Below the pieces are notes generated by a model. It did not search any database and was not told the DNA's origin. It saw only the letters and a program-made list of their open reading frames with translations. Positions 12,491 to 26,600 of a DNA stretch of 64,000 nucleotides are shown in pieces. The translations under genes were made by a program, and so were the position numbers. How positions within the stretch are numbered: the first letter of the stretch is position 1; each line of letters begins with the position of its first letter. The DNA comes from Scatophagus argus (taxonomy: Eukaryota; Chordata; Actinopteri; Scatophagidae): the NCBI RefSeq assembly GCF_020382885.2, contig NC_058506.1:15664318-15728317 (forward strand), written 5' to 3'.

Positions 12491-15400
12491 CGGTGAGTTT
12501 CCAGGAGGTATTTCCATCATGTAAAATGCATGTCCCTCTCACTTTTTCTTCTGTCATGAAGGGAAACTTTCTGTTTTCAGCACAACGAAGAGGACCAATT
12601 CTTAATTATTTGAAATCTGATTTGAACATCCAGACTGAGATGCATCTGATTGGAATTACATTTCAAACTAATTTCCAACGTGGCTTGGATCCAATTTACA
12701 TAAATCAAATTTCAAATGGTTTGTTAGCACTCCAAACTTTCTGAATACAACATGGATATGCTAACAAATGGATCTGAACTGGCGTTCTGAACAAGGCCTA
12801 CATGAGCGAATGAATATCATCTAAATCACACTGTTTCACTGTATATTATCTGTAAGTTTGTTCCACATCTTCATTGGAGCTATCTGATGTTTAACCATAT
12901 GCACCATTTTATACTAATTTCATCAAAATGAATCCTGACACATTTGGTGTCTTTGGAAACTTTTCAATCTCCAACAGGATTTCGAAATAAAGTTCTCTTT
13001 GGCTGTATAGTTTGCACTGACTGACCCACCATCAGGGTCAATAGGCCCGACAAACTAAAAAGTTCCCTAATTAGTAGCATTATAATATAAAGGGAGGGAT
13101 GAATGTCTTAAAAGGAGAGCACAGACACACAGATGAGACAAAGTGACAATGCAGAGGCAGACGAGCTGTGGAACCAATGGAGATGCAGACAGGGAGGTGG
13201 AGATAAAGGAGGGAGAGCCCACAGCAGGCTAGAAGTCCTCCAGTGGTACTGCAGTGGAGTGACAATGAGAGAGAAGAGAGTATGAGTCATACACAAACCC
13301 CTCCCTCTGTTCTTCTCTCTCTCTCTCTCTTTTTCGCCCCCTACAAGCCTACCCACCCACCCACCCACTCACCCATCTACAGTGCCGATGTAGCCGGGTT
13401 ACGTCGATCCTGACTCATTCATTCACAGCCGAGCCTCAAGCCTACTTTTGTTATACAGATAAAATCGCACTACTTAAGAGATCATCACGGCTCCTCATTA
13501 TAGTGCTCTGACAGATCTGGCTGCTGGAGCCCCATTCATAAAAATGCTCCAGTCTGCTCCAGAGCATGTGCAGAGGAGGGCATGCACACATACACACATC
13601 TCCAAGCCCTTATTTGGCTGTCTTGTGTAGCTGAACAGGTTGAGGACGAGTTTGTGTCACTGCTTGGGTTTGGTGGTTAAACTCTGCCCGGGCCCCCCAC
13701 ACTGAGAGTGTGTGCACACATAGTGCTGTAACACACTTTTGATAAATTCTCGTGAATGTGCTCCAACTCTCCTCTATCATATGTGGCTTCCCCTTTGTTT
13801 GGTTAATAGAAGAAGCTTCACCTCTATTTGGTTATTTCTCCCTCCTTACATTCCCTCCCCCCTGACATTTTTCCCTCTGTATCCTCCTCTTTGTCCTCTC
13901 TCAGTGGAGGAGCATCTACCTCCATGTGGTTAGCTGATCTCCTTTTCTTCCTCTCCTTCACTCTCTGGTTAGCTCATCTCATCTCTAGGCAGTCAGCTTT
14001 GCAAGCAGCTAATTATAGGCAACGCTGTGGAGCGCAGGGCCGGATGTGACAACACGCTGTGTTTGTGTGTGTGTCTGTGGACTGTATGTATGTGTGCCTA
14101 TGTGTGTTTAGTACAGACATGTAGTTCACTGCTGCTGTTTGTCTTATATCTTTCTGCATAAAAGGAGAGTGTGTGCGTGTGTCTGTCTCTATGTCTATAT
14201 GTTCATCTGTGTCCTAATCATCATCATTTTGACTTTTAGACCCTCACTCTGGGTATCTTGCAAGTCACTTCTGAAGATTTGGGAATGTATTCCATCACTG
14301 AGAATGCTCACAAGTATATTAATACTTAAGTGTGTGTGTGTATGCATGTATGTGTGTGAGTGGACGAGCCACCAGCAGGATATCCAATCCCAACCCCTCC
14401 CACACTGTACTGCAGCTCTGACTCATACAAGGTGGAGGCAGAGACAACTGGCAATGAGCGTGCACACACACATGCACGTCCGCAATCACACACAAATGCA
14501 CACAATCATATTTATGATCTTTATAGCAAAGTAAACGGATATGGACTTAATATACATACAGTATACACACGCATACTACTTATATCACCGTGTATACGTC
14601 ATATAGATATGAACAGAGGCTCAGTCTGTCTATATTTATGGCTGCTTATGTTGCCATCCTGGTCAGGTTTCAACTGAAAAAAGAAATAATCTGTCTAGAC
14701 CAGCATGTTAAAGAAACATGTAACCTATAAGTGTATAGTGTATAGTATAAAACTGAGTCACTCCAGTTTTTGTTATGATCAGGTTTAAATTTGAGAACAA
14801 TTGTGCATTTTTACATCCTGTGAAACCCCTGAAAAATTTATTCCACGGCCACAGTAAATATTTATGTCTGATCAAGTGGCAGGTTTTAAAACAACATCAT
14901 GTCAAGCATAGTTCTGGTTAATAGTTGAAACAACTACAACCATTTCTCGAGAACTCACCTAAAGCAAAGTGCAGACCAGTTCTGTTCTATAGTCATTAAG
15001 CAGCCACAAGCTAAAAACGTGAGCAAGCTGTAAACAAAACATTGACATATTATCTCCTTGTAAAGGTGACGTGGCCAAACTGATGGTAAAAATCTGCCTT
15101 CACACATCTCAAGTGTAACATTTCCTTTGAAATATCTGCTCGGCATATCCTCCTTCCTCCTTAAAAAGCCTATTTTAATAAACACTAAACTATTAGTCAC
15201 CAATGACTGGTTTACAGCAGAAGAATTTGAGTTGCACCTCCCACCAAGACTACCCAGATGCTGGATGAAACTGAAATATCAAAAATATTATCCTGTTACA
15301 CTTAATCCATTACATACATGTTGAGTTTGGCCTAATAAACTACTTGCAAAATCAAAACACACTGAGTGTGTGGCAGCTGTCTCTTTTTCTGGATCAGCTT

Positions 15401-15884
15401 TTTTGACAGGATATATATTTTTACATACACACACTGAATTCGTCTTCTGCATTTGACCCATCCTTAGTTGAACACACACATGCATGCACTTTCTGTTAAG
15501 CAGGTTAAGGTGACACAGGGAGGAAGTGTCCATGCTAGACAGAGGCGAAGAATGTGCATGTGGATTTCTAATGAATGAAATGAGGTTGCACCATTCATAC
15601 GTTACGCACATAGGCATGTATGCATGCACACATACACGCATAGACAGACAGACAGACAATAGCAACAGCTTCATACATAAAGGATGAGATCAGCAGTCAG
15701 TGTCTATCTGTTCAGATGCCATGGGAACTCTCTGTCATCCTCCCTCTCTTTCTTCTTTATCACTCATTCTTTCCTTCTCTCTTGCCCTGCGTCTGCCTCA
15801 TAGCTTCCTGTGTCATCCCCTCCCCCCATCGCAATAAAAGGAGAAGGGCCTGTTCATTCATGCATTCAGCCAGTCAGCTGAGCG

Positions 15885-16159
15885 AGCGAGGAGGGAGGGA
15901 GGGAGGAAGGGAGTGAGGAGGAGAGGCAGAGATAAAATGAGAGGAGAGGAAGAGGAGGAGGAGGAGGAAGACTTCCTCCCTGTGATGAATAGGTCACCTG
16001 TATTACATCACTGATGGGGGATGGAGCAATGGAAAAGAAAAAAAAAGAAAGGTAGGACAAAAAAAGACCAGACCCCTCCTTTCCTTTGCTCACTCACTCT
16101 CTCTCTCTCTCCTTCATCCTCTTCCTCTCTGTCTCCTCCTCCTTCTTTCCTTCTCTCTC

Positions 16160-16194
<35 letters not shown>

Positions 16195-16215
16195 TCCCCC
16201 TCTCCATCACCTCCT
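15885..16215. repeat. Polypurine tract followed by polypyrimidine tract
   Basis: 15885-15970 is almost pure G/A (GAGGGAGGGAGGGAGGAAGG type). 16090-16215 is almost pure C/T, with (CT)n at 16151-16194. The two arms are imperfect reverse complements across about 120 bp. Confidence 0.7.
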
Positions 16216-18789
16216 CCCCTCCCCATCCTGACAGTATGAGTCACAGACAGACCAGTTCCCTTGATGCACTGCGGAAACGTAATGTGACGTAGCCTCCATC
16301 TCTCCCTCCCTCGCCACACGCGTCCCTCCATCTCTCCCATTCATCCGCTCGTCTCTCCCTCCCATTCATCCATCCTCCCATCATAGCACAGCAGCCTCCA
16401 TTCACAAAAAGCCCTGTGAGCCGACAGAGAGACGGCAGGTGGATTCACACCAGCAGAACGAACACAAACTGAAGAGAATAAACAGAAAAAACAGAATATT
16501 TTGCATTGCAACAGAGTGCAATAACACTGTACAAAACAATAAACTGTAACACAAAAACGCAGTACTAAGTAGAAGTAAATTAGCAGTATTTATACCATGA
16601 AAGCTTGCCAAAGAAAACTGCTAAGAAAAACTGAGATTCTTGGCAAATATAATGAATATCTTTAGCTGAACTTTGAATTAGTTTCACCATGACTTCTGAG
16701 TTCAACCCTTAATGTTGCGCAAGGTTTGTTGTTGCCATGGTTAAAGCATGTGCTGTCAAATATGAGCAAGATTGCCAAGAGCACTGATTTGTAATGGTAA
16801 TTAAACTGTTGACAGATGAACAGAAAAGAAAAGAATGAAACCAGAAGGCAATTAATTACAGAACAATATGCAGTGACGTAACCCAGTCCAACACATGTTG
16901 TCTAATTCAGTATCATAAAGTGTTATAGGTGACAGTGATGATGTCGTATGTGACACTAGTGCAGGTCCATATCATGCAAAACAACAGATTTACAACAGAA
17001 TACAAGACATTAGGAGCAGAGGAAGGTTATAGTTACAGTTTTCTAACAATCTGCAGTCTTTTAGGCAGAACTGACAAATAATGTGAAGACAAAAGAAAAA
17101 AGGTGTCCAGGTGATTGCACAAACTTGCCTTTCTCTGCATCTGATACAGTTGCATCTTATTAACCGCTGGCATTCACAGACATTCTGCCAGTTAATGGCA
17201 CGAACAACACAGCAGATTTGCGTTTTATGACATTCAGAAATGTCTGCAGGAACTCAGCTCGTCAGCAGTCTGTGGCTGTAAGCAGTAAAGTGAGAAACAA
17301 GGGTCGTTTTTCATATTATAGACTAAATAGTGCTGCACAGCAAGAAAAGTAAAAGCAGACAATGTTAAAATACAGTCCGTGGATGATTAACAGAAATACA
17401 CTGAGGGGACTCAAAACCATTTTTTGAAAATTACAAAATCTTGATGTGATACATTTAAGCAAATAGTGGCAGGAAAAGCAAATTATACTGTACTGGCCTC
17501 TGATGTAGCTACTGTGCATTTTATATTTACATGGAGGATATCTTGAGTGCAAGAAAACAATATAGGTAAAATATTATGTGTATCGAGTAATAATTAACCA
17601 AAATACTTGTTATTATAGTATTTGACAACTGTTAATGGAACTACATCCAAGTAGGTTATCCAGAGTAGATAAGATATTCTGATTTCTAGTGAACTGAAAG
17701 ATGTCTTTGTCTCTCTTTGTGCACTTTGAAGATACTGAGGTGAGTTTAGCCTATAGCTCAGTTTGATATCACAGCAGACTTGATATCACTATGGGTTCAA
17801 TCAGCAATTGTGACCGTATTTTTAAATGTAAAAATATATATACAGATTCAACTGAACTGTTATTTCTGCACTTTCTGCACTTTGTTATTTACAATTATAG
17901 CTGCAAAGATGTCATCCCCACTTGTCACCATATTTGTGGCAATTTTTTGATGCTGTAGGCACAGGAGGATGATGTTCCCATTTTAATCATACAAATTCAA
18001 AGTACAAATAGCTCATTGGCTCAATTCAAACTGGTGTCTGTGCCGAAACTGCTGTGTGTCTCCACCGATGGCCAAAAACTCCCATAGCTTCCATTTATGG
18101 AGATTTGAAACCGCTGCACGCATCTGATTCCATAGACGTCCAGTAACTCAACCAAGAGACTAATCTTGCCATGAAGTGCAGTTTTAACATTCCTTTGAAA
18201 GTGAACAAGAAATTGTGGCTAATAATGAGGATGAGCACAAAAGGTTGTTAACGGCATCTGAGTTGCAGTTTGCATTCAGTGCTGTTTTCTCTGAATGTAA
18301 CCATAATAGCAGTCTATGCTTAATCTATGTCTAATCTCTTTGGTTTCTCACTTTATGCATGTTATCATAGATGACATCACCAAAATAACCGTCACCGCTG
18401 TCAGAAATAAATGCTTCTTGAATCTTGTGACTTGCATCTGATTTTATGAATGGGTGACATTGAGGTTGCCCTGCTGGTTAGCTGGAGACAGGAGCAGAGA
18501 AAATCTCAACGTACAGTATGATTCACCACAACAAAGTGTTAGGGAGGGAGTGGTGATGTCATTGGCGGTGGTGGGGGAGTCATCTGTGAGTCAGAGAGGA
18601 AAAAGAAGAGGAGGAGTTGGAGGAGGAGGAGGAAGAGGAGGAAAAGGAGGAAGAGGATAAGGAAGAGAGGTAGGTAAAAAAAAAAAGAAAAGATTACACA
18701 GGGAGGTGGGGTACCTGCCGTGTGTGACCCATGGTAACAGGCAGTGCTGGCCTGTGGATGACTCACCACTGCTTTACCAACCTCACACG

Positions 18790-18907
18790 CGCACACACAC
18801 ACACACACACTCACATACACACATAAACACAATGCACAGGGATGCTCACGCCATGCACATATGCACACATATACATTTAAAAGAAAAAACACACACACAC
18901 ACACACA
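18790..18907. repeat. (CA)n microsatellites
   Basis: CA runs at 18790-18811 and 18889-18907 inside a generally CA-rich region reaching to about 19125. Confidence 0.85.
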
Positions 18908-21479
18908 TACATACATGCAATGCAGTGCGGTGGTATGAAGTACTAGACGCATGTAGACCTCCACACAGCAAAAACACACAGCGCCTACAGGACGCATGCA
19001 CACAAGCACACAGACGCACACACGCACCACGTGAAGTGCAGGGAGAGGGAGGGTGGGTCAGGATGACTCACACATCAATGATAACACCCCTCCCCCTGCC
19101 CCAATCACACACACTCACACACACAGAAGGACATATCATTTGGATGCAACCCACATCCTCTCCACATCCTGGGGAACCTCCCATCTGAAACTCAGACTGA
19201 CAGCAGGAGGCTCCGACCGACTGCAGTTTGTCTAAGGTGATGGGAATTCTTTGTCAGGATGTTCTGACTTTAATTAAATAATGGTAGTGTGAAAATGTGA
19301 AAAGTTTGCCGTTGTATGTCTTCACCAGTCCAAGGTTTCTAGTCTTACATGTGCTCACCCGTTAATATCAAACTCTTTGTGTTTTTTTGTTTGTTTGTTT
19401 TTTATTGTTCCAGTGCATCTCAGACCACATTTCTCAGTAACACCTTCCTGTCAGCAGAATGGATAATAAAGGACGAAGAATGGATAAATGAAGGTTTTAT
19501 CTTTGTCTTAGCGAGGAGGATAAACTTATTACAAGTGATTTTATTTCACCGACCTTTCACTCATTCCACCATCTGCCCTTCTGAGAAAAAGCCTCAGCTG
19601 TATTTGTGCTGAACAGTGCCATCTGGAACTCTTAATGGCACTACACACCGCTGCTGTGTAGTACTGTAGTGGTAACTGCTGTATTCTTTCTTCTGCCCCT
19701 AAGCCAACATGTACCACGTCTGTGATTTATTTTAATTGTGCGTGTTCTGTTTTAGCAGCCCACGATACAAATGAGCTCATCTGCAATCAATCAATCTACC
19801 TGATTTGCATGGTAAAACAAGCCCAGCAAGTCACTGTAGCTGGTCCCACAGTCCACTGTGGTTTTCACAGTTACGCAACTCTTCTTTTAATTCACCTGTT
19901 TTAAAATGCAAATTGATGTTACATGAGTTTTGTCTTCATGTGTACTTGTTTTTTTGCACAAATTTCTCATGTCTGTGAGGTAAATGTAGCTGAGGCCTGC
20001 AGCCAGTGAGCTTGACCTTAGCATAAAGACTGAAAACAGTGAATACAACAAGCCTGGTTTTGACCAACAATAGTAAAATGCAATTGCCAGTATCAACAAG
20101 GAAGACAAGACTTGTCACTGACAAGTAAAATAAGAATATTCCCATCAATATCTCTTTCTCTTTAAGCCTTAAGTCTCACAAGCAGCTTATTCACTCTGTC
20201 CTTTTAAATTACACAGACAAGTCTGGCACGTCAAACATATATTATCAAATATACTTAAAAAATCAGAGCTGAAAAAGGACATTAATTTCCTGCAGATCAA
20301 GAGGGAAAATATTTTAAATCAGCCTGCACTGTAGTATTTACCTGTTGAAATGCCAATAAATCTGAGCAAAATCTCTTTAAAAAACTTGAGTAGTCTTTAC
20401 AGGAAAGAGCATAAAAATAATCCCTGTCTCTGTGCTGTTTCAGACAACAGGCCTATTTTTCCTACATATATCATATTCAAAGTGTCTCTGCACAAGAAGT
20501 CTAACAGAGGCAAGAAAAGCAGAGTATGTCTTTTTTGGAAAGATGGCTCACTCCCAGACTCTGTTTAAATCAAAAAGGTTCCTCTTATCTTTTGATAGTT
20601 AAAACATGCAAGCAGCGCAGGCACTTGGCTAGCACACTTAATTCCCATCAATTACTCCGAGAAATACTTCCGTCTCTGTAAATCGAGGGCAGCTGACAAG
20701 ACACAGACAGCTCTTGGCACAATGGAGTTATTTTATGAATGACATCTGGATAACAAGAACACCTGCACTGGGTGACCCTGCTGGAGCAGAGGAGGGATGA
20801 CGCTACAGAGGGATTCGAGTGGACCGGGGCTGAATTTGCGTAAGATGTGGATGGTGATAAGGAATTTTGTTGTTTGTGTGCTTCGCCAAAATTTACAGCT
20901 GAAACACTCTCAGCAGCTGAGCCAGCCTGCACCTGGCAAAATGAAGTTTGTTTGTCCAAGGTCATCTGGTGATGTGGCATATGACCTTTGCCCTATTTGT
21001 CATTTCTTACTCTGGTGCCTTTACGGGCTATTTGTGCCTTGTAAAATCTTAGAAATGAACATAAGATGATCTTAAAATACTCAAGTAATGAATTTTATAA
21101 AGCTGAGACTGTTTAAAGTTCACATTTTCAGCCCACAGCAACTGAACATCTGTAATTTCTGAACCACAGCCGTTTCTATTTTTCCATAGCGCAATGCAAA
21201 AGAAAAAATGACTTCAGGATATCTGAGTTTCACAAAGCACCAGCGGTGCAGCAACTCGGAGGTTAGCACTGGAGAAAATCTACAGTTCACAGGGAAACAT
21301 TTGAAAAAATTTTTAACCGACATTCAACAGTTTCCCTCCAGTACAGCTTGTGTCATGTTCAGTTTCCTGTCATCTACTCTCACTTAGTACTCTTATACTC
21401 CCCCAGAAGGCTTTATGCAAGCGTGAAAATCTGGTTTGCTTTACTTTCATGTTCTGCTCTTGGGAATAGTGCTGTAAAA

Positions 21480-21513
21480 TAATTAATAATTAATAATTAG
21501 TGACCTGTAATTA
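21480..21513. promoter_or_regulatory. TAATTA homeodomain-core cluster with 7-bp period
   Basis: TAATTA occurs at 21480, 21487, 21494 and 21508: spacings 7, 7 and 14. TAATTA is the core site for many homeodomain proteins. It lies about 2 kb beyond ndfip1 in otherwise unassigned sequence. Confidence 0.35.
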
Positions 21514-22892
21514 GATGACCCGCGTGGAGCCAGTGTCATATCTACTAAGCATCACGAGAGACCAATAAGCAGCCATGGTGGGGTGGAGAGACGGGCAGGA
21601 TGATGTGAGACTTTGTGACAGTAAAAGTTTCCAGTGAAACCAGACTGTTTCAGTTGGTGTGACATGTCTTCCAGGTGGGGTGACCTTCACTTCATGTTCC
21701 AGCTGCAGGGAAAAACACTACTGACATGTATAATTAGCCACCGCCAGCAAATCATCTCGATTCTTACACACACGTCTCGTGTGTTAAATTTAGCATAGCT
21801 AAAAGTACGTCTCACGTCAGTAAGTGAACATCATGGTCAGTTAGGCTTCCTCTTCTCTGTGGCTGCACGCTGCTGGATCTCCACCTTTCCGAAAGCTCCA
21901 CACACCAACCACAAACATGGTACATTATGTTTTTATTTAAGCTCCAGAAGGTCGTGAGGGTCAGGCTGAGTTCAAACTAAACTTTATCAAAAACAATTTA
22001 TTATCCACTGACAGAATACACTTTCTCAAATATTTTTTTCTTCACTCCAATGTACTCATTCCAAAGTCTTATTGCTCCTGGGAGGGAGAAATCTTGAGGT
22101 TCTTCTGAAGTGCCATGTTTTAATTTTTCTTTAATTTAAGACACACCTGAGTCTCCTCTAAAGTACACCAGACAGCAGCAGCATGGAACAAATCGCCAAA
22201 AAAAAATTGTAGGTAAATGAAGTTTAATAAAATCCATTATGGACTTAAGTAGCTCATTGGCGTTCTCTGTCAGGGTCTTATAACAGAGCACTTTAATTTC
22301 AGGTTGTTGTGGTGTGTCCTACATCCTGAATATCAAGTGAAACTAAAATAGCTGTCAAGTCATGTGATATTTTACCAGAAGCTTATCACCATTTGATAAA
22401 TAGCTCAACATCAAAATGTGATTTTTCCCACTTTAATTCCATTTTCCAAGCAAGATAAGTAAATACTTGCAATAAAATATAATCAATCCAATTCCACTAG
22501 AATGAGGGGAAATAAAAAGAAATACTCCTAATACTTAACTGCAACACCAAAAAAAAAAAAAAAAACTCTCTCCTCTGTAGGAGTGCATTTCTTGTTCTTC
22601 ATAGGGCAGGGTTTCCAAATCACATCTGGTAATTCAATATTTTTTTCCCTTACTGGAAACCAATGGAGTGCGAGCAACAAAGTCAGGGCGTCGGAATCAT
22701 TTATTTAACCAGAACCATCAAATTGCATATCTGAAACCAGTGGCAGATCATCACATTATTCCATCCCAATCACTATATCCTGGAGCGAGGCAGTGATCCT
22801 CAGCCTCTTCCTGACTCCTCTGCACATCCCTGCAGTTTACCTCTCAGGTGACAGAAATATATATCATACACAAGCAAACTTATTCCTGATTA

Positions 22893-22894
<2 letters not shown>

Positions 22895-22930
<36 letters not shown>
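22895..22930. repeat. (GT)18 microsatellite
   Basis: Perfect 36-bp GT run, the longest in the window, roughly 680 bp beyond the ndfip1 stop codon. Confidence 0.95.
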
Positions 22931-22932
<2 letters not shown>

Positions 22933-23274
22933 GCATGGGCAATTCTTAAATAAATGAGGAAAAGCATGCTTCAGGGGAAACCCAGCCCCAGATATTCTAT
23001 AGAAGTGATCCTCAACCTCTTCTCTGTGAACCTCAAAAAGGTCATTTTCCCTTTTCAGTCTCCTCAGTCTTCTTATTACCTGAATTATGTACTATTCCAT
23101 AAGGGTCAAAAATATTAGTCAGAAAGGTTTAAAACACACTATATTGGTTCTGGAAGTATATTATTTTCCATTGCATGAATTAGCCCATAACCCCAAAATT
23201 ACCTATGAATCCCAAGGCTGAGAACCGAATGATTTCATCAGACAGGAGACAGGTGACAGAAAACACAGACAAGA

Positions 23275-23288
23275 CTGCCCCCTGGTGG
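23275..23288 (-). promoter_or_regulatory. Predicted CTCF core beyond the ndfip1 stop codon
   Basis: The reverse complement CCACCAGGGGGCAG matches the 14-base CTCF core CCASYAGRKGGCRS at every position. It is 318 bp past the ndfip1 stop codon. Confidence 0.5.
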
Positions 23289-23605
23289 TTAAACGGGAAA
23301 ACCGCGCATGTCACTGCTGACATATCGTGAAACAGTAAATAAGGCATTAATTTATACATCACACAATTCATAACTGTAAATAGCACTTGACAGTTCACCA
23401 CAAATAAGTGAAGGGTTTCACAGATTTCTCAGCATTCACTATTTCACACCAAGAGGGGACAATAGACACTGTATTGTCCAAATCATGTCAAGCATTGGGG
23501 GGGGGGAAAGTTCTTTTCTCCCTTTTTGATTGGATAAAGCCAGACAGTATGTCTCACTAAAAAAAAAGGGGGGAAAGTAATGATGGAAAATGATGGACTG
23601 TGACC

Positions 23606-26600
23606 TCAATAGATAAAGAGGACTCGGGTGCGGGGCAGAGTGGACAAGGTCTCAGCCATCTTGCGGATTCTGGCATAGTTGATGAATCCTCGAAGGAAGA
23701 GCAAAAAGCCTGAGGAAGAAATAAGAAATAAATAAACAAAAGGAAATAAAACACTAATATCATCGAAAGAGTGAATTAAAACACTAACCTTATTATCATA
23801 CAACACAATAATTAAAGTTAATTTCCCTAAGGTCAATATTCTGCGACATATTTACTGCATATGACACCTCACCACTCCAGAGAGCAGAAATTGCCATACG
23901 CAGGATAAAACCATTTGATTCATTTTGTGACTGATTTATATTCAGACACTGGCTACTTACCCAACACCAGGAACACCCACCACAGCCAGTACTGTCCATC
24001 AAAGTAACCAGGGAAGTATGTGGAGAACTAGAAACCCAACATAGCGACAGAAATGACAGGTTAGAATAAATATGCTCTGCATCGGTTTGAGTCAAATGAG
24101 TCCTGCCTTTTGAAAGTGAATGAAGGAAGCAGCGTAGTTTTAAAGAGATCTTTGAGGAAAGCCGACCACTACAGAAATAACATTAAAATACCAGAGTGGT
24201 GTTTGGGGCTTTTGAGTTGTTTGTGCCTACATAAAACCACATTTTATGTGCATCTATGTGCGCGGTGTAATGTCTGTGTTTGTGTGTGGGCTCCTTGACC
24301 TACCCTGACGATGAGGATCCATTTGATGAGGGAGAGGCCGAAGCCTGAGATGGCCCCGTAGCGGCCGGCTGCTGAGGTGGTCAGACAAAAAGACAGGAAG
24401 AAACCAATCCAGTTGAACAGGAATGCCACTGGACAGAGGATGGAAGGAACAGAAGGTGTTAGACATGTCTTCAGAATAATAATCTCAAAATAATCTTATT
24501 TGACTAATTGGAGGAGAGAGGAAAACAAAAGGCGAAGAGATAGGGTAAACTAACTGAAAAAAGTGAGCATGAAGATGCCGTCATTTCCTATCCTCAGCTG
24601 ATCGGCATCTTCAAAGTCGTCTCTGGTCACAAAGTCTTCCTCCTGTGATGGAACAAGCAACAGAGGAACAAAACAAAAAGTAAGCTGCTGACCACTGAAA
24701 CAATTTCACCACAACACAACAAGGCAGCAGCAGAGCTTTCCGGGGTTTCACTCGAGTGAAACTATTTCCAGTCTCAAGATCAGTCAAATCAATCAATTTG
24801 ATTAAGTTTGTTTTACACTAACCAGTTTGTAGTGGTGTATTTGAAATTCTGCAAACACAATGTTGTGACTGAGATCAAAATGAACTGTCTGGAAACATGA
24901 CTAAGCATCTGCCAGTGAAAACCAACCTTTGCTGACAACAGAGAGAAAATACAACACAAACAACCAACAGACCAATGGAACCATCACAACACAGCAAGAC
25001 CATTTAGTAACTATTACTGGCATGTTACACAAAGGGCTGGATGTGGGACAGGAGAACCAGTAAATCTTGGACAACTATCAACTAAGTACTAGATGGCACA
25101 AAAAGGGTGGGGTACCGAAACAGTGGTGGTGTAACAGAGCATAGTTGATCAGTGATCTGTACGGATCGCTCGCCCCCACAGTTCGGCGCGCATGGGAGCT
25201 GTGGATTAACAGCAAAATTTAACCATCAGCGTGAAATACAGTTTTATGGCAAGTAATATATATAGAGCTGAAATGGAAAGACAGAGAAGACAGTAGGGTT
25301 CTGTGTTTTACTCTGAGGCGTAACGAATGACTTATTTAAAAGCAAAGCCGAACCGTGAGTTCTCTGATCAGCCGCAGCCCTGCTACAGACACTGCAGGTA
25401 CATCTGTGTTTTCACACACCAAACTAGGACCAAATACACGTCCTCTCATCATACACTCTTCTTCCACTCCTCCCAGTTACCTCCAGTGAACTGCGAATTA
25501 CATCGTCAAATGTCTCCAGGCGTTCCCTGTGCTGAGGCTGCTGCTGAGCGCAAGGCAGTGTGTGGCAGAGAAACACAACACCAACAATCAAACAGGGTCG
25601 CCCCACATGCAGTAAGGCATCACAGTGACCACTAGAGGTCAGAGATGTTAGACTTGTCATTTTGTAGTTGTTATACGCAACGTTGAACAGAAACAACAGT
25701 TTGCACGTCAGGAATTTCTGCTGCTGACGGAGTTAGATTAAACTACTGATCTATGTGTCTATTCTTTTTCCAGAGCACTTAAAATGAAACCATGCCATCT
25801 TCTGTATAACAAAAGCTTTGACAGCTGAGTTCCCACTACATTCCCTCAGTTGCCATCATGCTAACGCTAGCTAGCTAACTCTTGTCTCATTGTGGTCTAT
25901 TAGACAGTAAATTCATCAAGCTACTGTAGCTATTATATTTTGTGATAAACATGGGAACACAGTTGTTCAGACTTTGGTCACATGAAAGTGGGCGTGGTTT
26001 CATCTGAAGCGTGTTGCGTCCATCACACATTAAATAGAAATTAATGGTATGCTCTGGAAGATGTATTTGCCCATAGTAAACAAAAAGACAACTATATAAT
26101 AAATGAAAATGCTACCCCAGTAAGGCTTTGGAAACTTCTAATGTGTCTAAAAAAATCTAAAAAAATCTTCTAAAAAAAACAAAACAATATATTAACAAAA
26201 AATATAACACTTAATTTGAAAGGAGGATTCTTTGGTAACTTTAGACAACTACATGAGAAAACTCTCGCCCTCCTTCATCTTTTTGACAGCAAATTGAAAG
26301 AGAGAGATACATTTTTAGTATGTCCACTCAACATTTCTAACTTCTATTCTGAATATAAAAAACATATATAAAACCTCTATCAACAAGTTAGGTGGTTACA
26401 CTCTTTGGCTGGCTAGTGATAAAACACACTCAAATACCACATCAGAAACATTAGCTTCTGTGGCTAACTTAAAATACCTGCTCAAATAACCGACCAAAAT
26501 CATATAGATCAATACAGAAAAAGATTTACTCGTTGATATTTACTCAGGGAGTACAAACCCAGGTGCAAACTGCACAGATGGTAGTTCAGGGAGACTGGCA

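Larger units (their letters stand above)
12500..21470. other. Gene-free stretch with simple repeats
   Basis: No gene recognised. It contains GA/CT tracts (13300-13335, 15885-16330, 18540-18665), CA tracts, and a small cluster of an AP-1-like TGAGTCA (about 16237) and a CRE-like TGACGTA near 16285. The rest is unremarkable AT-rich sequence. Confidence 0.5.

Noticed and set aside
18539-19030. 163-codon minus-strand frame rich in Cys and Val
   Set aside because: It is the complement of the same CA/GA simple repeats.
18706-19188. 160-codon plus-strand frame rich in Thr and His
   Set aside because: It is generated by CA microsatellites and has no recognisable domain.
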